A DNA stretch of 64,000 nt from JAOPZW01 sp963807305 (GTDB lineage Bacteria; Actinomycetota; Thermoleophilia; Solirubrobacterales; Solirubrobacteraceae): assembly GCA_963807305.1 (NCBI GenBank), contig CAWEBN010000007.1, forward strand, positions 124,001 through 188,000, in the 5' to 3' direction. Position 1 is the stretch's first letter, and the number at the start of each line of letters is the position of its first letter. Below the pieces are notes generated by a model. That model was not told the origin of the DNA and did no database searches. It saw only the letters and a list, made by a program, of their open reading frames with translations. Position numbers and translations under genes: made by a program. Of this stretch, positions 1-7,326 are shown piece by piece.

Positions 1-270
1 GATGCAGAGGATGTTGCGGCGCAGCTCCTCGGCCAACGGGCCGGTCTCGATGTTGAAGAGCTCGGCGAGCTTCAGCCCGGGGAAGGTCGTCGAGCGGCTG
101 CGCAGGAAGACCTCGGCCGCCTCACGGTCGAGCACCATGGCCCCGATCGGCGTCGCCGCCAGCCAGCCCTGGGCGCGCAGCTCGGCCATGCGTGGGTGAA
201 AGGCGGGGCCGCGCAGGGCCGGGTCGGCGTAGTCGAGAACCGGCAGCTCGAGGTCGGACAGCAGCGCCAT
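1..270 (-). CDS. Cytochrome P450, N-terminal fragment (runs off window start)
   Basis: The frame opens at ATG 268-270 and stays open to base 1, giving the first 90 residues. It begins MALLSDLELPVLDYADPALR and ends in a segment of the type RRNILCI, which in bacterial P450s comes just before the DPPEHTRLR helix-C region. The AELFNIETGP and EEVFLRS-like segments also fit the P450 B-helix area. The heme-binding Cys lies outside the window, so the assignment rests on the N-terminus only. A TAGGTT -10 hexamer lies 8 nt before the ATG, which suggests a leaderless mRNA. It is divergent from the aldo/keto reductase at 333. Confidence 0.6.
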   Translation of the reverse strand, partial: MALLSDLELPVLDYADPALRGPAFHPRMAELRAQGWLAATPIGAMVLDREAAEVFLRSRSTTFPGLKLAELFNIETGPLAEELRRNILCI

Positions 271-278
271 GGCGGGGC

Positions 279-284
279 AACCTA
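279..284 (-). promoter_or_regulatory. -10 hexamer TAGGTT of the P450 gene
   Basis: TAGGTT on the minus strand fits the actinobacterial TAnnnT -10 and lies 8 nt before the ATG with no Shine-Dalgarno sequence between, as expected for a leaderless transcript. Confidence 0.4.
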
Positions 285-332
285 CCGCGCGAGCCCGGTT
301 CGCCGGCGCGGTCGCCGGGCATAGAGCGCGGC

Positions 333-1346
<1,014 letters not shown>

Positions 1347-1365
1347 GCCGCCCCGTGCGTTGCGG

Positions 1366-1400
1366 CTTGCAACGCGCCCATCTGCAAGGAATCGTGCAAG
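1366..1400 (+). promoter_or_regulatory. Possible control region: CTTGCA inverted repeat plus extra TGCAAG
   Basis: CTTGCA (1366-1371) and TGCAAG (1383-1388) form an inverted repeat, and a further TGCAAG lies at 1395-1400. They sit just upstream of the riboswitch, where the promoter of the hydrolase transcript must be. The role is unproven. Confidence 0.25.
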
Positions 1401-1436
1401 AAGCAGGGATTTTGCCTGGTAGCGTCGACGCCCGTC

Positions 1437-1572
1437 GCGCCGAGTCGCCTGCCCGCAGAGGTCGGTGATCGGGGGAACCGCTGCGGACGCGTGGAGGCGT
1501 CCGCGGGGGCGAATCGCCGCATGGCAGCGGCGTAGCGCATCGCGCGAGCCCGTCAGCTCACCCCGTAGGCGC
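1437..1572 (+). ncRNA. Cyclic di-AMP riboswitch (ydaO/yuaA type)
   Basis: The conserved blocks of the ydaO class appear in the right order: GCCGAGTC at the 5-prime end, GGTGA (1464-1468), GGGGGAACC (1471-1479), GGGGGCGAATC (1505-1515), then GAGCCCGTCAGCTCACC and GTAGGC (1546-1570). The P1 helix is GCGCC (1437-1441) with GGCGC (1568-1572). In actinobacteria this class commonly controls secreted cell-wall hydrolases, as here. The aptamer ends only 7 nt before the ATG at 1580 and there is no room for a separate terminator hairpin, so control by blocking translation initiation is the simplest reading. This is known-class recognition by eye; a covariance-model search would confirm it. Confidence 0.88.
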
Positions 1573-1579
1573 TCAATCG

Positions 1580-2482
1580 ATGTCCCACCGAGCCGCCCAC
1601 ATCCGCTGCCTGGCCGCCGTCGCGGCCATCGTGCTGCTGCCCGTCGCCGACGCGCACGCCCTCCCCACGCTGCACCACGGGGATCGCGGGCGCTCCGTGG
1701 CCAAGCTCCAGCGCGCGCTGCACCTCGGCGACGACGGCGTCTTCGGGCGCGGGACCCTGCACGCCGTCAAGCGCTTCCAGCGCGCCCACGGGCTCAGCGC
1801 CGACGGCGTCGTCGGCGCCGGCACGTGGCGGATGCTGCGCCGCAGCCTGCACCGTCACGCGCGCGTCCACGCCGCGGGCGCCGGTGGCGGCGCGGTGCGC
1901 ACGCGCGGCGCCAGCGTGCGCCTGCTCCAGGCGCGCCTCGGAGTCGCCGCCGACGGGGTCTTCGGGCCGGGCACGGCGCGCGCGGTGCGCCGCTTCCAGC
2001 GCGCCCACGGCCTGACCGCCGATGGCGTCGTCGGCCCCGCGACGTGGTCGGCGCTCGGCGTCGGCGGGTCTCACCCCGTGCTCAAGCGCGCGCATCTGCG
2101 CGGGCGCCCTGGAGGCTCCGGCATGCCCGGCACGGTCCTGCGCGCCATCTCAGCCGCGAACCGCATCGCCGGCTTCCCCTACCGCTATGGCGGCGGGCAC
2201 GCCACGTTCCACGACTCGGCCTACGACTGCTCCGGGTCCGTGTCCTACGTCCTGCACGGCGCCGGCCTGCTCAGCCGCCCGCGCGACTCCGGCGAGCTCA
2301 TGTCGTGGGGCCGGCCCGGTCGCGGGCGCTGGATCACCGTCTACGCCAACGCCGGCCACACCTTCATGATCATCAACGGCAAGCGCTACGACACCACCGG
2401 GCGCTGGGACACGGGCTCGCGCTGGCAGCGGGTCGACCGTTCGAGCGCGGGCTACGTCGCCCGCCACCCGGCCGGCCTGTAG
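1580..2482 (+). CDS. Secreted peptidoglycan hydrolase, two PG-binding domains plus NlpC/P60-like domain
   Basis: A 300-residue exported protein. Residues 1-27 form a signal peptide. Two peptidoglycan-binding-1 domains follow at about 32-90 and 105-160, each with the FGxGTxxAVxxFQRAHGLxADGVVG pattern. The C-terminal domain (about 183-300) carries YDCSGSVSYV with C217 and NAGHTFMII with H260, the Cys-His pair of NlpC/P60-type endopeptidases. It probably cleaves stem peptides in the wall. The start at 1580 lies directly behind the c-di-AMP riboswitch, tying wall turnover to this second messenger. No Shine-Dalgarno sequence lies in the 7 nt between aptamer and ATG. Confidence 0.87.
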   Translation: MSHRAAHIRCLAAVAAIVLLPVADAHALPTLHHGDRGRSVAKLQRALHLGDDGVFGRGTLHAVKRFQRAHGLSADGVVGAGTWRMLRRSLHRHARVHAAGAGGGAVRTRGASVRLLQARLGVAADGVFGPGTARAVRRFQRAHGLTADGVVGPATWSALGVGGSHPVLKRAHLRGRPGGSGMPGTVLRAISAANRIAGFPYRYGGGHATFHDSAYDCSGSVSYVLHGAGLLSRPRDSGELMSWGRPGRGRWITVYANAGHTFMIINGKRYDTTGRWDTGSRWQRVDRSSAGYVARHPAGL

Positions 2483-2523
2483 CTCTCCCGCTCGCGGCGG
2501 CGGCGCCGCGCGCGGACGAAGCC

Positions 2524-3258
2524 TCAGTCGTGGATGTGGATCGGCGTGCCGCGGGGCACGAGCCGATACAGGCGACTGACCTTCTCGTTGCGCAGGCGGA
2601 TGCAGCCGTGCGACGGGCGGCCGGGGATGAGGCCCGGCTCGTTGGTGCCGTGCAGGCCGACGACGCCGCCCCCGGGCCAGTCGGTCAGGTGCGGGGCGTA
2701 GGCGCTCGTGCCCAGCGCGTAAGGCCCGTAGACCGGCGCGCCCGTGACGTGGAACTTCTCGCGGACGTAGAAGTCGCCGCGCGGCGTGGGGTTGGCGCTC
2801 GAGCCGATGCCGACGTGCGCCGACATGACCTCCTTGCCGGCGCGGTAGAGCGTCACGACAAGGCTCGAGCGGTTGAGGTCCAGGAAGGTGTCGACTGTCG
2901 TGTACTGGCGCAGCGCCTGCCGTGGGACCCAGCCGGTGACGCCGTTGGGGCGCTTGGGGACGCGGATCTTCACCCACGTGTTGCCGTGCGCGTCGCGCCA
3001 GGAGGCCAGCACGAGATAGATCTCGGGCAGGTTGTCCTCGGTCAGCCAGTGCAGCGTGCCGACCGTGCGGGCCTGCCCGGTCGGGCGCGAGCGGACCCGG
3101 GCGTGGTTGTTCGGGTAGGCCCAGCGCGACAGCGTGCGCTCATCGCTGAGGCGCGTCATTCCCGGAGGGTTGGCCGTCGGGCCGGCCGCGCGGGCGGCAC
3201 CCGCCGGCACGATGGCGGCGAGCAGAGCGGCGGCGACGATGGTCCGGGCGTGGCGCAT
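2524..3258 (-). CDS. L,D-transpeptidase (YkuD fold), copy 1
   Basis: Exported L,D-transpeptidase of 244 residues. A signal peptide ends near residue 24 (AARAAG). The C-terminal catalytic domain (about 125-244) has HGT at H203 (GLHGTNEP) and the nucleophile C219 in SHGCIRLRN, the YkuD signature. It likely forms 3-3 cross-links in peptidoglycan or attaches proteins to it. It is a close paralogue of the protein at 3592-4326, with the same length, domain order and motifs, so the two arose by tandem duplication. A purine-rich Shine-Dalgarno GAGGGAG lies about 11 nt before the ATG and sits in the loop and arm of a GTCTC/GAGAC hairpin. Confidence 0.9.
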   Translation of the reverse strand: MRHARTIVAAALLAAIVPAGAARAAGPTANPPGMTRLSDERTLSRWAYPNNHARVRSRPTGQARTVGTLHWLTEDNLPEIYLVLASWRDAHGNTWVKIRVPKRPNGVTGWVPRQALRQYTTVDTFLDLNRSSLVVTLYRAGKEVMSAHVGIGSSANPTPRGDFYVREKFHVTGAPVYGPYALGTSAYAPHLTDWPGGGVVGLHGTNEPGLIPGRPSHGCIRLRNEKVSRLYRLVPRGTPIHIHD

Positions 3259-3591
3259 GGCTGCTGTCTCCCTCGAGACCGAGGCTATAGGTCGGGCCCG
3301 CCGGCTGGGTGGTGCCGGCGGACCCGCCTGAGGCCCCCAAACGGGGACTCAGCTGAAGGGGCTGGTGCGAATCTCGCCCGCCCCTGAAGTCCTGGGATCG
3401 AACCGCCGGCCCCTCCCCAAGGGCCGACGGTCGTCACCCAATCCCCCCGAATTGCCCGTCTCTGCTGCCGGGCCAGTCAGGAATGCAGAGCAAAAGGTAG
3501 TGCGTCCGGCGGCATCGCGCAAGGGTTGAACGGTCCCCAATACTGGTCGAACGGTCGTCCAGGTGAGATGAACCGTAGCGCCTTCGCGCGC
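3259..3591 (-). other. 333-nt spacer between the two L,D-transpeptidase genes
   Basis: No gene is supported here. A -10-like TATAGC (minus strand, 3284-3289) lies near the start of copy 1. Just before the ATG the leader can fold as GTCTC-GAGG-GAGAC, placing the Shine-Dalgarno bases in the hairpin. On the plus strand GGTTGAACGGTC (3524-3535) and GGTCGAACGGTC (3545-3556) are direct repeats 21 bp apart, two helical turns, which looks like an operator for a protein binding direct repeats. I looked for a second c-di-AMP aptamer and did not find the required blocks. Confidence 0.4.
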
Positions 3592-4326
3592 TCAGAGGAT
3601 GTCCACCGGGGTACCCGTGGGCGCGAGCCGGTAGAGCCTCACGATGTCGGGGTTGCGCAGGCGGATGCAGCCGTGCGACGGGCGCCCCGGGATGAGGTTC
3701 GGCTCGTTGGTGCCGTGCAATCCGACCACGCCGCCGCCGGGCCACTCCGAGAGCGTCGGGGCGTACGCGCTGGTCCCGATCGCGGCCGGCCCGTAGAGCG
3801 TCGTGCCCGCGACGTGGAACTTCTCGCGGATCCAGAAGTGACCGCCGGGCGTCGGCGTCGAGGCCTTGCCCACGCCGATCCGCGCGCTGAAGCGGCGCTT
3901 GCCGTGGTCGTAGAGCGTGACGCGCAGCGTGTGGCGGTTGACCACGAGCCGCGTGTGGACGGTGTGCAGCGGGCCGAGCGCGCTCTGGCGCACCCATCCG
4001 ATGCGGCCGTTGGGGCGCATCGGCACCCGGATCTTCAGCCACGTGTTGCCGGCGTCGTTCGTCCAGCGCGAGAGCACGAGGTAGACCTCGGGCAGCTTGT
4101 CCTCGGTGACCAGGCGCAGGCTGGCGACGCGATGCGCCGTGTCCGACGGGCGGCTGAAGACGGGCTGCAGGTCGGCGGTGTGCGCCCACTGCGTGGTGGT
4201 GCGCTCGTCGGAGAGCTTGACGACCCCGGGCGGGTTGGCCGGCGGCGTGCTCGCTGCCGCGCCGGCGGGCGCCACGACCGCCACCGCAAGGGCCAGGAGC
4301 GCGGCGGTGCGGGGTCGGAGCGGCAT
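3592..4326 (-). CDS. L,D-transpeptidase (YkuD fold), copy 2
   Basis: Exported L,D-transpeptidase of 244 residues, paralogous to the protein at 2524-3258. A signal peptide ends near residue 26, the middle region is SH3-like, and the YkuD catalytic domain has H203 (GLHGTNEP) and C220 in SHGCIRLRN. It acts on peptidoglycan outside the membrane. The ATG at 4326 is 8 nt downstream of a TATCCT -10 hexamer, so the mRNA is probably leaderless, unlike copy 1, which has a Shine-Dalgarno sequence. The two copies may therefore be expressed under different conditions. Confidence 0.9.
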   Translation of the reverse strand: MPLRPRTAALLALAVAVVAPAGAAASTPPANPPGVVKLSDERTTTQWAHTADLQPVFSRPSDTAHRVASLRLVTEDKLPEVYLVLSRWTNDAGNTWLKIRVPMRPNGRIGWVRQSALGPLHTVHTRLVVNRHTLRVTLYDHGKRRFSARIGVGKASTPTPGGHFWIREKFHVAGTTLYGPAAIGTSAYAPTLSEWPGGGVVGLHGTNEPNLIPGRPSHGCIRLRNPDIVRLYRLAPTGTPVDIL

Positions 4327-4334
4327 GGCGGCTG

Positions 4335-4340
4335 AGGATA
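4335..4340 (-). promoter_or_regulatory. -10 hexamer TATCCT of L,D-transpeptidase copy 2
   Basis: TATCCT on the minus strand, 8 nt before the ATG at 4326, with no Shine-Dalgarno sequence between; a leaderless start is predicted. Confidence 0.45.
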
Positions 4341-4371
4341 GGACACGCGCCTCGACGCGCGGTTCAGTTGC

Positions 4372-5076
4372 TCAGCGGCGCCGGATCCGCGCCATGCGGG
4401 AGCAGGCCGAGGATCGCCGGGGCTTGGTCGAGCGCGCGCTGCGGCGGGTGGAGGAGGCCCGCGCGCAGCTCGCCGCGCGGGCGGCCTTCTTGCGCGTCGC
4501 GACGGCCCTGGCGCGCGGGTGGGCGGGCGCCGGCGCGTTGGCGCCCGCGCCGAAGTCGGTGGTGTACGTCGCGCCCCAGGTCTGATCGGCCGGCGTGCCG
4601 AGCGCCAGCCCGAGGCCGACCTGGGTGTAGTCGGCGCTGAGGAGGTTCTCCCGGTGGCCGGGGCTGTTCATCCACGCACCCACCATCGAGCGCGCCGTGG
4701 CCAGCGAGGCCTGGCCCCAGCCGATGTTCTCCCCCACGACCCAGCCGTCGTCGCCGCCGAGGTAGCCCACCGCGGTGAGGCGATCGACGAGCGTGCCGCC
4801 GTCGGGCGACTGGTGGGCGAAGAAGCCCTGGGCGACCATCCGCTGCGAGTAGGCCGCCGAGGCGCTCGACAGGGCGGCGTCCTCGGCCAGCGGGCCGATG
4901 CCGTTGGCGGCGCGCTGCTCGTTGAGCAGGCACAGCGTCGCCTGTCCCACTGTGGCGACGTTGTCGGCCGCAGGCACGAGGTCGGCCCCGGCGCAGTCAG
5001 CAGCGCTCGCGGTGGCCGGTGCACACAGGGCGAGCGCTGCGAGCGCGGCCACGGTGGCGAGTCGGCGGCGAGGCAT
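4372..5076 (-). CDS. Secreted CAP-domain (SCP/PR1-like) protein
   Basis: A 234-residue exported protein with a signal peptide to about residue 25 and one CAP domain (about 40-175). The family motifs are visible: LLNEQRAANG, FFAHQSPDGG, GENIGWGQ and SPGHRENLL, which hold the conserved His and Glu residues. The last 50 or so residues are Arg/Ala/Ser-rich and basic, perhaps a wall-binding tail. CAP proteins in bacteria are extracellular and of varied, often unknown function. It is encoded next to two L,D-transpeptidases and a wall hydrolase, which suggests a cell-surface role. Confidence 0.85.
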   Translation of the reverse strand: MPRRRLATVAALAALALCAPATASAADCAGADLVPAADNVATVGQATLCLLNEQRAANGIGPLAEDAALSSASAAYSQRMVAQGFFAHQSPDGGTLVDRLTAVGYLGGDDGWVVGENIGWGQASLATARSMVGAWMNSPGHRENLLSADYTQVGLGLALGTPADQTWGATYTTDFGAGANAPAPAHPRARAVATRKKAARAASCARASSTRRSARSTKPRRSSACSRMARIRRR

Positions 5077-5145
5077 GCCCCGTGCATCGGACGGACGGTC
5101 GCCCAGCCCCGCCCAGGGGCATGGATCGTGGACGTATGGCGGAGC

Positions 5146-5790
5146 TCAGCGCGCCCAGCGGGCGGCGATGCGATCCATCAGGGCGAAGGCGCGCTCGCGG
5201 GCCGCGGCCAGCGTGCCGACGGCCTCGGCGCGCATGGGCTCGGGATCGGCCACCGCCCCGGGCGCGCCGTCGAGCCAGTCATCGACGATCGCCGGCGTGA
5301 CCTCGGGATGGAACTGCAGTCCGACGCTCGGCCCGGCGGCGAAGGCCTGCAGGCCCGAGCCGGCCCGCGCCAGCTCCGTGGCGCCCGGCGGCAGGTCGAA
5401 CACGTCCTCGTGCCAGGTGAACCAGCGCCCGCCGTAGCCGTCGTCGCCCTCGACGTCGATCCAGCCGATCTCGGTGTGCGGCGCGCGCCGCACCGTGGCG
5501 CCCAGGGCGGCGGCGAGCGCCTGGCCGCCGAAGCAGATGCCCACCACCGGCACGCCGGCCTCGTGGGCCGTGCGCAGGAACGCCACCTGCTCGCCGATCC
5601 ACGCGTCCTTCGAGGCGTGCACCGAGCGGTCCGAGCCGAGCGCGATGACGGCGTCGTGCTCGCGAGGGTCGGGCCACGCGGCGACCGTGGGCGCATGGAG
5701 CACCGAGACCTGCGCGCCCCGCGCGGCGGCCCACTCCTCCACCAGCCCGGCGGGAGCGTCGGGCTGCTGCTGGACGACGAGCAGGCGCAG
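5146..5790 (-). CDS. Class I glutamine amidotransferase-like protein
   Basis: A GATase1-fold protein with the catalytic Cys in GICFGGQALAAALG and the His-Glu pair in LQFHPEVTP. It resembles stand-alone GMP-synthase-like amidotransferases of unknown substrate. The start is uncertain. A GTG at 5742 would remove the first beta-strand, whereas the same frame continues upstream as LRLLVVQQQPDAPAGL, the usual N-terminus, until the TAG stop of the upstream gene at 5794-5796. The only place left for a start is a CTG at 5788-5790, six nt past that stop and in the same frame. I therefore give the CTG start (214 residues), possibly used by translational re-initiation. Confidence 0.78.
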   Translation of the reverse strand: MRLLVVQQQPDAPAGLVEEWAAARGAQVSVLHAPTVAAWPDPREHDAVIALGSDRSVHASKDAWIGEQVAFLRTAHEAGVPVVGICFGGQALAAALGATVRRAPHTEIGWIDVEGDDGYGGRWFTWHEDVFDLPPGATELARAGSGLQAFAAGPSVGLQFHPEVTPAIVDDWLDGAPGAVADPEPMRAEAVGTLAAARERAFALMDRIAARWAR

Positions 5791-5793
5791 CGG

Positions 5794-7287
5794 CTACCCC
5801 TTCACGCGGAACGCGCCGCGCATGAACGGGTGGATCCGGCAGAAGTAGGTGTAGGTGCCGTCCGCCAGGGTCGTCGGCGTCTGCCATTCCTTGCGATTGG
5901 CGGCCGGCGTGAAGCCCGCGGGCCCGAAGCCGAGCTCGCCGGAGTCGAACACCGTGGTGCCGTTGGCCAGCGGGAAGGCGATGCCGGTCGTCGCCGTGCA
6001 CGGCGCGCGGCACGCGGTGATCGTGTGGAAGACGTTCTGCGCGGCGTCGTCGTTGACGAAGGTCAGCGGCTGGCCGGCGCTGACCACCGGCGGGCGGCCG
6101 AGGGCCCCCGTGGACGACAGGTCCCCCTGCGCGTAGGCGAAGCCCGCGATGTCGACCGTCGGCGAGCGCGGGCCGTCGGGGAGCTTGGTGGCGTCGGCCA
6201 GCGCGCCGGGCGCGCCGCCGTGGTGGTCGTTCTCGGGCAGGTGGCCGTGGGTGAGCACGCCCTTGACCGCGGTGTTGGTCGTGAAGGGGTCGGCGCCGCC
6301 GGCCGGAGCCACCGTCATCGCGAGCGGCATGATCGCCATCGACTCGTACCACGACGTGGTGCGCGAGTCGTAGGTGCCCGACACCGAGAGCACGTCGCCC
6401 TTCTTGATCGCCACGCGCCAGTTGGGCGGCGTCGCGGTCATCGAGACGTCCCACGACACGGCGCCGGCCGGCTCGTAGTAATGGGCGCGCGAGCGGAAGA
6501 CCTCGACGGTGCGCCCGGCGCGCGTGACCTTGAGGTCGGTCCACAGGCCGCCGGGGTGCAGGTGGCCCGCCGTGCCGACGAGCGTTCCGTCGTGGTCGGC
6601 GGTCCAGGTGTTGCGCGGAGGGCCGCCGCCGTAGGCGTTGGGGACGTCGTCGGGGAAGGTGACGCGGCCGCCGTGTCCCGTGCCCTGGATGGCGTCGAAG
6701 ACCGGGTACGCGATGCCGCCCATGACGTCGAGCCACTGCGTCCTGACCTCGTGCATCCCGAGCGCGGCCTTGGCGCCGAGCGGGATGAAGTCCATCTCCC
6801 AGGTGATGTAGACCCGCGTGGGCGCCGCGGTGAGGTTGTGGATCATGTGGTTGAGCAGCCACTTGTCGTTCTTGCGGTAACGCCAGCCGAAGCCCTGGGG
6901 CTCGCGGACCGCCGTCTTCTCCTCGCCCGCCGCCCACGTCGGGCGGACGTCGCCGTGGCTCGCGACGAGCCAGACGGCGTGGTGCAGGTGGATGACGTCG
7001 ACGCGCGGGACCGTGCCGTCGACGTAGGTCAGGTTGGGCTTGAACGAGGTGATCCACCCCGGCCCCGGCGGCAGCAGGTTGTCGTCGGCGATCGAGATCG
7101 TGTTCTGGCCGGGCGCGATGCGCACCGGACCCCAGCGGAACGTCATGTGCCGCACGCCGTTCGCCAGCCGCGTGGTCGTGATCGTGCCCTGCGAGGTGCG
7201 CACCGTGGTGGCGCGGGCGTCGGCTGCGGGTGCGGCCAAGGCGAGGACGGCGAGCGCCAGGAGCGAGAGGATGAGCGCGCGGCGCAC
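5794..7287 (-). CDS. Secreted protein with C-terminal cupredoxin domain and His-rich N-terminal domain
   Basis: A 497-residue exported protein with a signal peptide of about 25 residues. The C-terminus (about 390-497) is cupredoxin-like: FHTITAC and YFCRIHPFMRGAF supply the His, Cys, His and Met ligands of a type 1 copper site. The N-terminal 350 residues have paired-His motifs (VIHLHHAVWL, MIHNL, GTAGHLHPGG, GHLPENDHHG) reminiscent of copper monooxygenase-type or SURNod19-like proteins. I cannot name the family with confidence. It is probably an extracellular copper-dependent redox protein. A TAGGCT hexamer lies 6 nt before the GTG start, suggesting a leaderless mRNA. Confidence 0.7.
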   Translation of the reverse strand: MRRALILSLLALAVLALAAPAADARATTVRTSQGTITTTRLANGVRHMTFRWGPVRIAPGQNTISIADDNLLPPGPGWITSFKPNLTYVDGTVPRVDVIHLHHAVWLVASHGDVRPTWAAGEEKTAVREPQGFGWRYRKNDKWLLNHMIHNLTAAPTRVYITWEMDFIPLGAKAALGMHEVRTQWLDVMGGIAYPVFDAIQGTGHGGRVTFPDDVPNAYGGGPPRNTWTADHDGTLVGTAGHLHPGGLWTDLKVTRAGRTVEVFRSRAHYYEPAGAVSWDVSMTATPPNWRVAIKKGDVLSVSGTYDSRTTSWYESMAIMPLAMTVAPAGGADPFTTNTAVKGVLTHGHLPENDHHGGAPGALADATKLPDGPRSPTVDIAGFAYAQGDLSSTGALGRPPVVSAGQPLTFVNDDAAQNVFHTITACRAPCTATTGIAFPLANGTTVFDSGELGFGPAGFTPAANRKEWQTPTTLADGTYTYFCRIHPFMRGAFRVKG

Positions 7288-7326
7288 CGCCCGAGCCTAC
7301 TGAATCCTCTTCGACACGATGGCCGG

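Noticed and set aside
3361..3420. tRNA-like GGTTCGATCCC on the minus strand
   Set aside because: The flanking bases do not pair as a T-stem and no anticodon arm or acceptor stem can be built.
3259..3480. Possible second c-di-AMP riboswitch before L,D-transpeptidase copy 1
   Set aside because: GGGTGACG and TCAGCTGAG are present, but the GGGGGAACC, GAATC and CCCGTCAGCTNACC blocks are missing or out of order.
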